From contig DIWF01000017.1 of assembly GCA_002422545.1 (NCBI GenBank), forward strand, positions 171,267-235,266: 64,000 nucleotides of DNA, given 5' to 3'. Origin of the DNA: Firmicutes bacterium UBA6113. Its GTDB lineage: Bacteria > Bacillota > Clostridia > Tissierellales > Sedimentibacteraceae. The notes under the pieces were generated by a model that had not been told where the DNA came from, made no database searches, and saw only the letters and a program-made list of their open reading frames with translations. A program made the translations under genes and the position numbers. This document shows, one piece after another, positions 25,510 to 33,997 of this stretch (positions are counted from its first letter, which is position 1; each line of letters starts with the position of its first letter).

Positions 25510-25716
25510 TTATTTTTTAAGTGGTGGTATTGGAGGAATAACTCCCATATGAGCGATTTTTTCATCATCCAGTTTGAATTTTTCAATTACTACCGGAGTT
25601 TCAGTTGAACGCCATGAATACCAGCATTTTTCACAAACATATACTTCCCATGCATTGCCTACAGGGGCATCTGCCATCTTTCTTGTATTATCTGAATTAC
25701 AGCGAGGACACTTCAT
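25510..25716 (-). CDS. Hydroxyarylic acid decarboxylase small subunit D (BsdD/VdcD type)
   Basis: 68 residues with two CxxC zinc-knuckle motifs, CPRCNSD at the start and CEKCWYSWRSTE, and the terminal VIPPIPPL tail that is characteristic of BsdD/VdcD. In Bacillus and Streptomyces this small protein is needed with the UbiD and UbiX homologues for non-oxidative decarboxylation of hydroxybenzoate/vanillate. Located 15 bases after the UbiD gene. Confidence 0.92.
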   Translation of the reverse strand: MKCPRCNSDNTRKMADAPVGNAWEVYVCEKCWYSWRSTETPVVIEKFKLDDEKIAHMGVIPPIPPLKK

Positions 25717-25731
25717 GATAATAACCTCCTA

Positions 25732-27174
25732 TTATTTATTTAGATTTTTCATCATTTCTTTAAGTTTTTCTTCCCATTCCTTAGTTGTTGCCGGAGGATC
25801 CAAAAGCTGAGTTTCACGAGGATTTGGTTCCGGTGCAACTGGTGTTGTAGCATCGATTATTAATTTTGAATGCATTCCAGGCGGGTTGGAAGATGGATCA
25901 AGAGGCATGCCTGGGCAGTTTTCTATAATTGAAACGTCCTTGCTTGGTTGTACTCTTGTAGTAAGAGCCCACATGACCTGTTCTAAGTTGAATGGGTCAA
26001 CAAACTCATCAACAACTATCACTACTTTTGAATAAGGCATTCCGTGAGGAGTTGAAAGAAGTCTGAAAGCAACTCCCTTTGCATATCCGCCGTAACGAAC
26101 CTTAGTTGATATTATAACACCTATTCCATGAGTGTACATTGCATTAACAGCAACTACTTCAGGCATGGATTCCTTTAACTGCTTGTACAGAGGAACGCTT
26201 GTGTTAAGTGCCATCAGATAATCTATTTCTGTCCAAGGAAGACCTAAATATAGGTTTTCGAATATCGGGTTAGTTCTGTGAGTGATTCTGTCAATTTGAA
26301 CTTCACACTGAAGTCTGGAACCTGAATATGAACCCGGGAATTCTCCGAATGGACCTTCAACTGTTCTTACTCTGGGGATGATGTGTCCTTCAAGAACAAC
26401 TTCTGAACCTGCAGGAACATATAAGTGATCGTACAAGTCTGATTTAACTATATCTGTAGGAACTCCGTCCTGCAATGCTCCAACGAATTCATATTCGTTC
26501 TGGCTGTATCCTATCGGAGTACTTGCCATGAATGTAACAAGGGGATTGTTTCCCAATGTGATGCATATTGGAAGAGGTTTGTTTTCTGCCTCTGCTTTTT
26601 CAAGCTGAACAGCTATATCATGCATTGCAAGGGCCTGAATGCCGACACGGTCTTTGTCCTTAACCTGAATACGGTAAGTTCCAACATTCAATTTGTTGAA
26701 ATCATCAGGAAATTCAGGGTCTGCAGTAACAACAGATGCCTTTGAAATGAAGAAACCTCCATCCTGTTCATTGATTCTGTACAATGGAAGAATTTCAAAC
26801 AGGTTGATATTCTTATCAACTACATTTTCCTTGCAGGGAGCATCTTCTCTTTTTACTATATTCGGAGGAACAGGAAATTTGTCCCATCTTCTGTTCAATT
26901 CATAGAATTGGTCTTTAGTAGATGTATTTTTGTCCAATCCCAACATAAGGGCATGATTTTGCCATGATCCGTGAACGTTGGTCACTACTGAGTATTTATA
27001 ACCTTTTACTTTTTCAAAAAAAATTGCCGGCTGGTTTTTTCCTAAATTTGCTGCCGCACGACCGGCTGCAGCTATGTCCGGCTCAGGATTGACTTCTTCT
27101 TTGACACGAACAAGCTGTCCTTCTGCCTCAAGTAATTCTAAGAAATCTCTGAGATCCTTATAAACTTTAGCCAT
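25732..27174 (-). CDS. UbiD family hydroxyarylate decarboxylase, catalytic subunit
   Basis: Prenyl-FMN-dependent reversible (de)carboxylase, about 480 residues from the ATG at 27172-27174 with GGAGGAAG upstream. Conserved features are NVGTYRIQVKD (cofactor/metal-binding Asn and Arg), and the catalytic Arg/Glu-x4-Glu arrangement in RTVEGPFGEFPGSYS. It groups with BsdC/VdcC and with the 4-hydroxybenzoate and 3,4-dihydroxybenzoate decarboxylases of fermentative anaerobes. Substrate among the hydroxybenzoates cannot be fixed. First gene of the operon. Confidence 0.94.
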   Translation of the reverse strand: MAKVYKDLRDFLELLEAEGQLVRVKEEVNPEPDIAAAGRAAANLGKNQPAIFFEKVKGYKYSVVTNVHGSWQNHALMLGLDKNTSTKDQFYELNRRWDKFPVPPNIVKREDAPCKENVVDKNINLFEILPLYRINEQDGGFFISKASVVTADPEFPDDFNKLNVGTYRIQVKDKDRVGIQALAMHDIAVQLEKAEAENKPLPICITLGNNPLVTFMASTPIGYSQNEYEFVGALQDGVPTDIVKSDLYDHLYVPAGSEVVLEGHIIPRVRTVEGPFGEFPGSYSGSRLQCEVQIDRITHRTNPIFENLYLGLPWTEIDYLMALNTSVPLYKQLKESMPEVVAVNAMYTHGIGVIISTKVRYGGYAKGVAFRLLSTPHGMPYSKVVIVVDEFVDPFNLEQVMWALTTRVQPSKDVSIIENCPGMPLDPSSNPPGMHSKLIIDATTPVAPEPNPRETQLLDPPATTKEWEEKLKEMMKNLNK

Positions 27175-27275
27175 AATAATCTTCCTCCACAAAATGTTTT
27201 GTATATGTTAATTATAAGACAATTTTTTTGAATGACGTATCAAAAAACGGTTTATAGCATCAACATTGTTTTTAT

Positions 27276-27318
27276 GAAAAAAACACAGGACCATATTACT
27301 GCGAAATCGGTTCTGTGT
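27276..27318 (-). terminator. Terminator after the M24 peptidase gene
   Basis: Stem ACACAGGACC/GGTTCTGTGT (27283-27292, 27309-27318; one mismatch) with a 16-base loop and, on the minus strand, eight T. Confidence 0.75.
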
Positions 27319-27330
27319 CTTAATGTCAAA

Positions 27331-28569
27331 TTACCTCATGAAATTTTCTATGTCATTTACAGTCTTTATGATATCCTTGGAAAGGTTTATAATTCCACCC
27401 TTTGTAACCCACACATCATCTTCAATCCTTATTCCTATTCCTTCTTCCTTTATATAAAGACCAGGTTCAACTGTATAAACATTGTTCTCCTGCATAATCT
27501 TGTCTCTTCTTCTCAGGTCGTGAACATCAAGACCCAGAGGATGACCTATACTGTGATAATAATATTTTTCAACATCAGCATCATCCTTGATGATATTCAG
27601 GCTTTTCAGTCCTTTAGCAAAGTGAGCTTTCACTTTGTCGTTAACTTCGACCTCGCTTGCTCCAACATGCATTGCCTCCATTGTTACATCTTGAGCTTCA
27701 AGCACTATGTTGTAAATGTCTTTTTGTCTCTGTGTGAATTTTCCGTTTGCAGGATATGTCCTTGTAATGTCTGAAGCATAATTGTTTGACAATGCTCCAA
27801 GGTCAAGAAGAATCAAACTTCCGTCTTCGATTTTTTGCTTGAGTTCTATGTAATGAAGAATTACGGCCTTAGCTCCCGAAGCTCCTATAGTTTTAAAGCT
27901 TGGTTTTGAACCCCTTAGCATGAGCTGGTATTCAAAATCTGCCTTGACCTGATATTCAAACTTGCCCGGTTTTAAGTTTTTCATTACAAATTCCAGAGCT
28001 TCCTTTGTATATCCGATTGCAGTCTTGATTTCACTAACTTCTTCTTCAGACTTTGAACTTCTAAGCTCAATCATTATGTCCAGGGAGCTTTTGATGTTCA
28101 CTGCAGGATACTGGTTGCGAATCCAGTGAGCCAGACTTCTGTAGCTGTCATATGATTCATCCTTGTCAACTATATAAGAAAAAATATATACATTGTCAGG
28201 TCTGTCTGAAGATGAAAGTTTTTTAGCAAACTGAGCCATGAATGAATCTCTTTCTTCAATTGTTTTTATTCCGGACAATTCTTGAGCTTCTTCTTTTCGC
28301 ATGAGAATTCCGAACCATTTTTCAAAATATTCGTCAACAGGTGGTATGTATAAGGCTTCTGTTACTTTACCAGCTATTTTGTTGATTATTAAAACCATGT
28401 CTTCACGGTCAATACCAGTTAGATAGAAAAAATTCCTATCAACGGAAAACTCATATTCCTGATCTGCACTTTCCCTTGGAGCCTTTCCGGAAAAGAAAAC
28501 TGCCGTAGAATAGTCTTCCATTTTTCCTGCAAAACGCGCCCTGTTATTAATATAAAAATTACTGTTCAT
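27331..28569 (-). CDS. pepP: M24 family Xaa-Pro aminopeptidase
   Basis: Cytosolic metallopeptidase removing an N-terminal residue before proline. 412 residues with an N-terminal creatinase-like domain and a pita-bread catalytic domain. Metal ligands are visible: Asp in LLDLGALSNN, Asp in ASDITRTYP, His in HSIGHPLGLDVHD, Glu in TVEPGLYI and Glu in GIRIEDDV. Size and layout fit aminopeptidase P. Probably monocistronic. Confidence 0.93.
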   Translation of the reverse strand: MNSNFYINNRARFAGKMEDYSTAVFFSGKAPRESADQEYEFSVDRNFFYLTGIDREDMVLIINKIAGKVTEALYIPPVDEYFEKWFGILMRKEEAQELSGIKTIEERDSFMAQFAKKLSSSDRPDNVYIFSYIVDKDESYDSYRSLAHWIRNQYPAVNIKSSLDIMIELRSSKSEEEVSEIKTAIGYTKEALEFVMKNLKPGKFEYQVKADFEYQLMLRGSKPSFKTIGASGAKAVILHYIELKQKIEDGSLILLDLGALSNNYASDITRTYPANGKFTQRQKDIYNIVLEAQDVTMEAMHVGASEVEVNDKVKAHFAKGLKSLNIIKDDADVEKYYYHSIGHPLGLDVHDLRRRDKIMQENNVYTVEPGLYIKEEGIGIRIEDDVWVTKGGIINLSKDIIKTVNDIENFMR

Positions 28570-28608
28570 TTAACCCTCCAAAATTATAATTAATATATAT
28601 TTTATAAC

Positions 28609-28651
28609 TGTCATCCTGAGCCTGCGAAGGATCTCACTTTATAGGATGACA
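28609..28651. repeat. TGTCATCCTGAG dispersed hairpin, copy 2
   Basis: Starts TGTCATCCTGAG and ends AGGATGACA, with GCGAAGGATCTC in between, forming a palindrome. Same family as 7551-7616. It is in the 270-base gap between pepP and glpK. Confidence 0.75.
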
Positions 28652-28730
28652 TAAACTTACATATAAGTGTGTCATACAATCCATAAAATATATGAAATAA
28701 TTCTTCATTCTTAACTCTTAATTTATTACG

Positions 28731-28788
28731 CAGTCGAGTTCACCAATTTATCTGCTCACTACCGTTCGCATAAATTGGGAACTCGTTG
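28731..28788. repeat. Long imperfect inverted repeat downstream of glpK
   Basis: CGCAgtCGAGTTC and CCAATTTAT on the left pair with ATAAATTGG and AACTCGttGCG on the right around an 18-base loop. Directly next to it is another stem, CCATTTTTCAGA/TCTGAAAAATGG (28804-28815, 28824-28835), that could end glpK transcription. Neither matches another copy in the window. Confidence 0.55.
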
Positions 28789-28842
28789 CGGTTGACCTAC
28801 CATCCATTTTTCAGAAAAAACACTCTGAAAAATGGGGTTAGG

Positions 28843-30327
28843 TCATACCCAGTCTTTAGACCTGCCAACTGCCTTTTTCCATCCCTTGTACAGTGCATTT
28901 CTTTTTTCTTCATCCATTTCAGGTTTGAACTTTCTGTTGATGCTCCAGTACTGGGAAATTTCACCCTTGGATTTCCAGAAGCCCACTGCAAGGCCTGCAA
29001 GATATGCAGCCCCTAAAGCTGTGGTTTCCGTAACTTCAGGTCGTTCTATGTTTACATCAAGAATGTCAGATTGAAACTGCATGAGAAAATTGTTGGCGGT
29101 AGCTCCCCCGTCAACCTTAAGTGCTGTGAGGTTGATTCCCGAATCTTCAATCATTGCTTCGATTACGTCCTTTGTCTGGTATGCAATTGATTCAAGAGTT
29201 GCCCTTATTATGTGATTGCGGTTTGTTCCTCTGGTGAGCCCCACTATTGCCCCTCTTGCATACATGTCCCAATGAGGAGCTCCCAGTCCTGTAAATGCAG
29301 GAACAACGTACACTCCGTTGCTGTCTTTCACTTTTTCTGCAAAATATTCCGAATCAGCAGCATCATGGATTATTTTAAGTTCATCTCTGAGCCACTGAAT
29401 TGCAGCTCCTGCCACAAATATGGAACCTTCGAGAGCATATTCAACCTTGTTGTCAACACCCCATGCAATAGTTGTTATGAGGCCTTTGTTCGACTTCACT
29501 ATTTTTTCGCCTGTGTTCATGAGCATGAAGCATCCAGTTCCGTAGGTGTTTTTCATCATTCCTTCCTGGAAGCAGAGCTGTCCGAAAAGAGCAGACTGCT
29601 GATCCCCGGCTATGCCTGATATGGGGATTTCAATACCGAAAATATCCTTCATTGTGTTTTCATAAAATTCTGATGACTGCCTTACTTCCGGCAGGACATC
29701 AGCCGGAATGTTAAGCTCATGTAATATTTTTTCATCCCACTTGAGATCTCTTATGTTGTAAATCATTGTCCTGGATGCATTTGAATAATCAGTGATGTGA
29801 GCCTTGCCGCCTGTTAGTTTCCACACAAGCCACGTGTCAATGGTTCCGAAAAGTATTTCACCTTTTTCTGCTCTTTCCCTCACGCCCTGCACATTGTCCA
29901 ATATCCACTTTATTTTTGTTCCTGAAAAGTATGCATCGACAACAAGACCTGTATTTTCCTTTATGTATGGTTCCATGCCTGATTTCTTAAGCTGATCGCA
30001 AATTTCCGACGTCTGCCTGCTCTGCCACACTATGGCGTTGTAAACAGGCTGCCCTGTATTTTTGTCCCACAGCACTGTTGTTTCTCTTTGGTTTGTAATT
30101 CCTATGCACGCTACTTCTTCTTTATTTATGCCTTTTAAAACTTCTCTGGCAGCATTAAGCTGAGTTTCCCATATTTCCAAAGGATTGTGCTCAATCCATC
30201 CGGGGTTTGGGTAAATCTGCCTGAATTCTTTTTGAGAAATTTTCACAATGTTTCCGTTTCTGTCAAAAAGAATTGCTCTTGAGCTTGTGGTCCCCTGATC
30301 CAATGCAAGAACATATTTCCTATCCAT
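28843..30327 (-). CDS. glpK: Glycerol kinase
   Basis: FGGY-family sugar kinase, 494 residues, the standard length; makes glycerol 3-phosphate from glycerol and ATP. Signatures: LDQGTTSSRAILFD phosphate loop (9-22), INGQRET-like GITNQRETTVLWD, GIAGDQQSALFGQ and the C-terminal KVDGGATANNFLMQFQSDI. The glycerol facilitator and dehydrogenase are not nearby; the gene appears on its own. AGGGGAG precedes the ATG. Confidence 0.97.
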   Translation of the reverse strand: MDRKYVLALDQGTTSSRAILFDRNGNIVKISQKEFRQIYPNPGWIEHNPLEIWETQLNAAREVLKGINKEEVACIGITNQRETTVLWDKNTGQPVYNAIVWQSRQTSEICDQLKKSGMEPYIKENTGLVVDAYFSGTKIKWILDNVQGVRERAEKGEILFGTIDTWLVWKLTGGKAHITDYSNASRTMIYNIRDLKWDEKILHELNIPADVLPEVRQSSEFYENTMKDIFGIEIPISGIAGDQQSALFGQLCFQEGMMKNTYGTGCFMLMNTGEKIVKSNKGLITTIAWGVDNKVEYALEGSIFVAGAAIQWLRDELKIIHDAADSEYFAEKVKDSNGVYVVPAFTGLGAPHWDMYARGAIVGLTRGTNRNHIIRATLESIAYQTKDVIEAMIEDSGINLTALKVDGGATANNFLMQFQSDILDVNIERPEVTETTALGAAYLAGLAVGFWKSKGEISQYWSINRKFKPEMDEEKRNALYKGWKKAVGRSKDWV

Positions 30328-30426
30328 ATTCTCCCCTTAGAATTTATTTATGAAATTTCAAAATATAAATAATAATTAATATTATTATATACTCCTGAAT
30401 TTAAATATTCAATGAACAAAAAAAGA

Positions 30427-30565
30427 AACTCAAAAGAGTCGTATTGTTGACAAACCCTATTTTATACAAATCGTAGGGGCGGATCTTGTGTCCGCCCGCG
30501 GGAGGACACGAGGTCCTCCCCTACATGATGAAATAACCTTGTCATCAACCTGAACTCAAAAGAGT
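30427..30565. mobile_element. MITE-like insertion in a terminator, with target duplication
   Basis: The 13-mer AACTCAAAAGAGT occurs at 30427-30439 and again at 30553-30565. Between them is a 113-base segment with inverted ends TTGTTGACAA (30444-30453) and TTGTCATCAA (30539-30548) and, in the middle, a GTAGGGG double hairpin (30473-30525). Removing the insert and one 13-mer restores a continuous terminator hairpin, AAAAGAAACTC-AAAA-GAGTTTCTTTT, downstream of the DUF438 gene. No coding capacity, so mobilisation would need a transposase elsewhere. Confidence 0.7.
30473..30525. repeat. GTAGGGG double-hairpin repeat, copy 2
   Basis: GGGCGGA/TCCGCCC and GGGAGGAC/GTCCTCCC hairpins with complementary ends GTAGGGG/CCCCTAC. 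Reverse orientation relative to copy 1. It forms the core of the insertion described at 30427-30565. Confidence 0.85.
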
Positions 30566-30582
30566 TTCTTTTTATTATACTG

Positions 30583-31782
30583 TTATTCTGAAACCAGTCT
30601 TTTTTCTCCGGTCAACTCCTGTATGGGCTTGATGTCTTGAGTTACCTCTAAAACTCCCAGGAATTCTCCGCTGTTGTTTCTAACCGCAAAATATCGTATA
30701 TAAACAAATTTTTCTCCCATCTTAATCCAGAAATCCTCGTGGTCTTTCTTTCCTGCTTTCAAATCTTCTACAATTCCTTCAACTATGTGCACACTTGCCG
30801 GTGGATGGCAGTTTGAAACATTTCTCCCTATTATGGTCTTTGTTCTTGGGAAAATTCTTTCTTTTCCCTGAGAAAAATATTTTACCGTGTCGTCATTTCC
30901 TACAAATGTTATGTCCAGAGGAAGAGTGTTAAGTATGTACTGAAGTTCATCGGCCTTCAGAACTCCGGTTGGGAAAGTAATCGCTCCGGGTTCCTGGGCC
31001 TCTTCCTTTATTTCTTCTTTGTACTTTGTTTCAGGCTTCCATACAGGAACAAAATCAATCATGTGCCCTATTTCACTGCTGTCATCAGCGGCCTTTTTCC
31101 ACTCGTCTTCAGTCATTGTATCAAGAAGCATTGGAATCATTATATTTTCTTCCTTGAAAATCATTTCTTTAATTCTGGTCATCAAATCATTGATTCCCTT
31201 TTTCAAATCTTCATTGAGAACTCCGTATGACAAATTAGACTGTATCATTTTAAGTTCTTCCCTTATTTCATCATCAACACCCCACATAACCTTTGGAGGA
31301 GCAGTGATTCCATACTTCTCCATGTAAGGGAACAAAAGATTTTCCTTCTTTGAATAGTGAATGTTTATTTTTGATAATTCCTCAAAACCTCTGTTCAAAT
31401 TATGGATTGCATCCGGATTCTTGCTTTCAAGATTTTTTACTACTTGGTTTTCAATTATTTTTTCTATTTCCCTGTTTTCAAGCATCAATACATTGGCAGG
31501 ATGTCCCGGAATTTTAACAGGATCCGTTTCCCTGTGAATTTCTTCTATGGAACCCTTGAATACTGCTGAATGGACATCACAAAGCCTCTGAACCTCTGAT
31601 ACAGGAAGGCCTTCTGTTATTAATGCCTGCTCTGCTTCAGAAATTTCAGTTGCAGACACTCCTGCAAATGCCTTCTCAAATTTCTGCTTCACATCTTCGA
31701 CGCTTTTCCCCTCATGGAGCTCTTGAATAACCTGCTTGATTACCTCTTTTCTGTACTCCCTGTTATTGATTTGTTCGCTCAT
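30583..31782 (-). CDS. DUF438/hemerythrin/PAS protein
   Basis: 399 residues in three parts: an N-terminal DUF438 domain (about 10-80), a hemerythrin-like HHE four-helix domain (about 85-230, with HxxxE-type residues such as HYSKKENLLFPYMEK and KEENIMIPML) and a PAS-like domain (about 280-390, ending FLGVLEVTQDI). The combination suggests sensing of oxygen, NO or redox state through iron or haem; no output domain is attached. It follows the DUF1858 gene by 14 bases, a pairing common in anaerobic Firmicutes. Confidence 0.88.
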   Translation of the reverse strand: MSEQINNREYRKEVIKQVIQELHEGKSVEDVKQKFEKAFAGVSATEISEAEQALITEGLPVSEVQRLCDVHSAVFKGSIEEIHRETDPVKIPGHPANVLMLENREIEKIIENQVVKNLESKNPDAIHNLNRGFEELSKINIHYSKKENLLFPYMEKYGITAPPKVMWGVDDEIREELKMIQSNLSYGVLNEDLKKGINDLMTRIKEMIFKEENIMIPMLLDTMTEDEWKKAADDSSEIGHMIDFVPVWKPETKYKEEIKEEAQEPGAITFPTGVLKADELQYILNTLPLDITFVGNDDTVKYFSQGKERIFPRTKTIIGRNVSNCHPPASVHIVEGIVEDLKAGKKDHEDFWIKMGEKFVYIRYFAVRNNSGEFLGVLEVTQDIKPIQELTGEKRLVSE

Positions 31783-31796
31783 AATCTCTCCTTTAT

Positions 31797-32018
31797 TTAT
31801 TGTTTTATTTCATATCCTCTTTTTATAAATTCCTGCTTTATTTTTTCAATGTCTATTCCCTTGGCTATAGAACCCTTTTTTATTGTCATGAACCTTCCTG
31901 CAGTTTCAAGCATTCCCGGCTTTGTTATATCTGAAAATCCAAGTTCTGCCAGTATGTTTTTAACATCAGGGTATTCCTTGCACAAATCATGTACTGATTT
32001 GTTAAAATCAATTTCCAT
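31797..32018 (-). CDS. DUF1858 domain protein
   Basis: 73-residue soluble protein with the DUF1858 pattern SVHDLCKEYPDVKNILAELGF...KPGMLETAGRFMTIKKGS. It is the first gene of a two-gene unit with the DUF438/hemerythrin protein. DUF1858 domains often occur fused or adjacent to hybrid-cluster or NO-related proteins; molecular role unknown. GGAGGG precedes the ATG. Confidence 0.85.
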   Translation of the reverse strand: MEIDFNKSVHDLCKEYPDVKNILAELGFSDITKPGMLETAGRFMTIKKGSIAKGIDIEKIKQEFIKRGYEIKQ

Positions 32019-32229
32019 ACCATTCCCTCCTCTATATACAATTATACCTGCATTTGCTACATTTAATCATAATTCAAATTATTCTTATTGTTTCCAAAGG
32101 ATTAAAATAAAATAACCTATATGTCATGATTTACAAATTAATCAAATAATTATATTAAAGTATTGATTTTGCATTGATAATCATATATCATGTAAAAAGA
32201 CGAACTTTCAAATATATGGAGGGAATATA

Positions 32230-33543
32230 ATGAAGAAAATCGTTTTTGTTTTAAGTTTAGTATTAATTATGGTTTTTACGTCAGTAACCGCATTTGCTGA
32301 CACAACAAATGAAATTGTAATAAGCATTGATTCAACCAAAGTTGAATTTAGTGATGATTTGGGATTTCCATTTGTTGACGAAAACAACAGAACATTGGTT
32401 CCGTTTAGGGCCGCACTTGAGAAATTCGGTGCAACTGTTGAGTGGAACAATGACAGCCGCAGTGCTGTTGCTGTAAAAGGCGACATAAAAGTCGAAGTTC
32501 CTGTGGAACAAAACTACATAATGAAAAACGGCGAAAAAATTGCTACAGACACAGCCGCAAAAATAGTAAACGGGAGAACATATCTTCCAATAAGAGCAGT
32601 CATTGAAGCATTCGGATCAACAGTTGAATGGGATCAGGCTCTCAACACAGTAGTTATAACAACAACACCTGTAGATGCTGCTGCTATATTTACAGAAGCA
32701 AACAACAAGTCATATGACTGGAAAAACTATGATGCGACTGCAGAAATGCACATGTCAATGAACGTTCCTGATGATGCAGGAAGTGTTCAGGCTATGCATA
32801 TGAAAATGAACATGCTTATGACAATCTTCACAAACCCGATGAAAGCAAAAATCACTGCAGACATGGCTATGGACGTAATGGGACAACAAGTTTCACAACC
32901 AATTATGCAAATGTATCTGTCAGCTGATGACAAAAGCTACACAACTTACATGGGAATGACTGACAGCCAGGGTGCCTTGACATGGATGAAGTCAACAGTT
33001 GAAGATGAAATGTTTGCAATGCTTATGAAGTATGACCAGGATAATATTCAAGCAAACAAGGAACTAATGCAGAAATACATCAAAGATGTAAAATATTTCG
33101 GTAAATATTCTGATGATGCAGGAAGAACACTTTTAAGAATGCAGTACTCAATGTCAACAGACATATACAAGGATTTACTTGGCGGATATGTTGAAGAGCT
33201 TTCAGCTTCAATGAGTGAACAGGAAGAAATGACTGCAAAAATGCTTGATGAACTTGTATCTGGAAATATGGGAGACCTTACTTTCGTAGTATACATTGAT
33301 GAAGCAACAAAAGAAATTGTTAAATACGAAATGGACTTAAGCCAGATGATAACTGGTATGATGTCAGGAATGACAGACATGCTCGGCGACATGACAGAAG
33401 CTGACAAGGCAATGCTTAACAGCATGAAAGTAACAATGGTTATGGAAATTTCAAATGTAAACAAAGCAACAGACTTTGAAATTCCGGCAGAAGCTTTAAA
33501 AGCTCCTGAAATGCCTACAGTAACAGAAGAAACAGCTCAATAA
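32230..33543 (+). CDS. Secreted protein with copper-amine-oxidase-like stalk domain
   Basis: 437 residues. A signal peptide (about 1-24, ending TAFAD) leads into two CuAO N-terminal stalk repeats (RTLVPFRAALEKFGATVEWNNDS and RTYLPIRAVIEAFGSTVEWDQAL, about 55-150). The rest, about 160-437, is Met- and Asp-rich and resembles lipoprotein-like cell-surface domains of unknown function. The stalk domain is unrelated to amine oxidation in bacteria and is found in many exported clostridial proteins. GGAGGG precedes the ATG. Confidence 0.82.
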   Translation: MKKIVFVLSLVLIMVFTSVTAFADTTNEIVISIDSTKVEFSDDLGFPFVDENNRTLVPFRAALEKFGATVEWNNDSRSAVAVKGDIKVEVPVEQNYIMKNGEKIATDTAAKIVNGRTYLPIRAVIEAFGSTVEWDQALNTVVITTTPVDAAAIFTEANNKSYDWKNYDATAEMHMSMNVPDDAGSVQAMHMKMNMLMTIFTNPMKAKITADMAMDVMGQQVSQPIMQMYLSADDKSYTTYMGMTDSQGALTWMKSTVEDEMFAMLMKYDQDNIQANKELMQKYIKDVKYFGKYSDDAGRTLLRMQYSMSTDIYKDLLGGYVEELSASMSEQEEMTAKMLDELVSGNMGDLTFVVYIDEATKEIVKYEMDLSQMITGMMSGMTDMLGDMTEADKAMLNSMKVTMVMEISNVNKATDFEIPAEALKAPEMPTVTEETAQ

Positions 33544-33603
33544 AAAATCGGAGGACCGGCAAAAACCCCGTGTCAATAAGGATGTTTTCAGTTTTTAAGA
33601 GTT

Positions 33604-33634
33604 GCCGTAGGATTTCAAGTCCTACGGCTTTTCT
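33604..33634 (+). terminator. Terminator after the stalk-domain gene
   Basis: Stem GCCGTAGGA/TCCTACGGC (33604-33612 with 33620-33628) with a seven-base loop, then TTTTCTCTT. Confidence 0.8.
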
Positions 33635-33640
33635 CTTGCC

Positions 33641-33775
33641 CTAAACTCTGCCCAAAAAGTTGAAATAGACGTCAACCTGCTGGGTATAGTTTTTCTTCTT
33701 CCACGGCTCGGAACGCTCATACAGCACAATCTTCTCAACAAACTCCCACACGTTCTCTTGATTCGATTCGGTTAA
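33641..33775 (-). pseudogene. C-terminal remnant of a DUF4368 serine recombinase
   Basis: The minus-strand frame ending at 33641 reads ENVWEFVEKIVLYERSEP then QQVDVYFNFLG and stop. That is the characteristic tail of large serine recombinases (TnpX/TndX type, DUF4368) carried by clostridial mobile elements. Upstream on this strand the homology stops, since the following DNA codes for the HTH gene on the other strand, so only about 45 residues remain. It marks the edge of a degraded mobile element. Confidence 0.7.
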
Positions 33776-33817
33776 ACGAATACAATAATTATATACACTC
33801 TGAAAGGATATGATGGC

Positions 33818-33997
33818 ATGGAATATATGACTGTGCGGCAAGCAGCCGAAAAATGGGATATCACAGAGCGCTGGGTTCAGAAGCTTTGTGAAGAAAATAG
33901 AGTCAAGGGTGCGGTTCGGTTTAGCAGGGTATGGATGATTCCAAAAGACGCGAAGAAACCCGTTGATGGACGGAGAAAGGAGAAAACCAATGAATAG
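33818..33997 (+). CDS. Small helix-turn-helix protein
   Basis: 59-residue frame starting MEYMTVRQAAEKWDITERW and ending GRRKEKTNE. It shows an excisionase/MerR-like helix-turn-helix (VRQAAEKWDITERWVQKLCEENRV) followed by a wing-like RFSRVWMIPKDA. Proteins of this kind are typical of clostridial integrative elements. Its last codons overlap the start of the response regulator, so they are translationally coupled. AAGGA lies nine bases upstream. Confidence 0.7.
   Translation: MEYMTVRQAAEKWDITERWVQKLCEENRVKGAVRFSRVWMIPKDAKKPVDGRRKEKTNE

Noticed and set aside
28841..28860. Resemblance of GGGTTAGG(T/G)CATAC at 28837 to the small RNA region near 5389
   Set aside because: The match is short and the copy at 28841 runs into glpK coding sequence, so it is probably chance.
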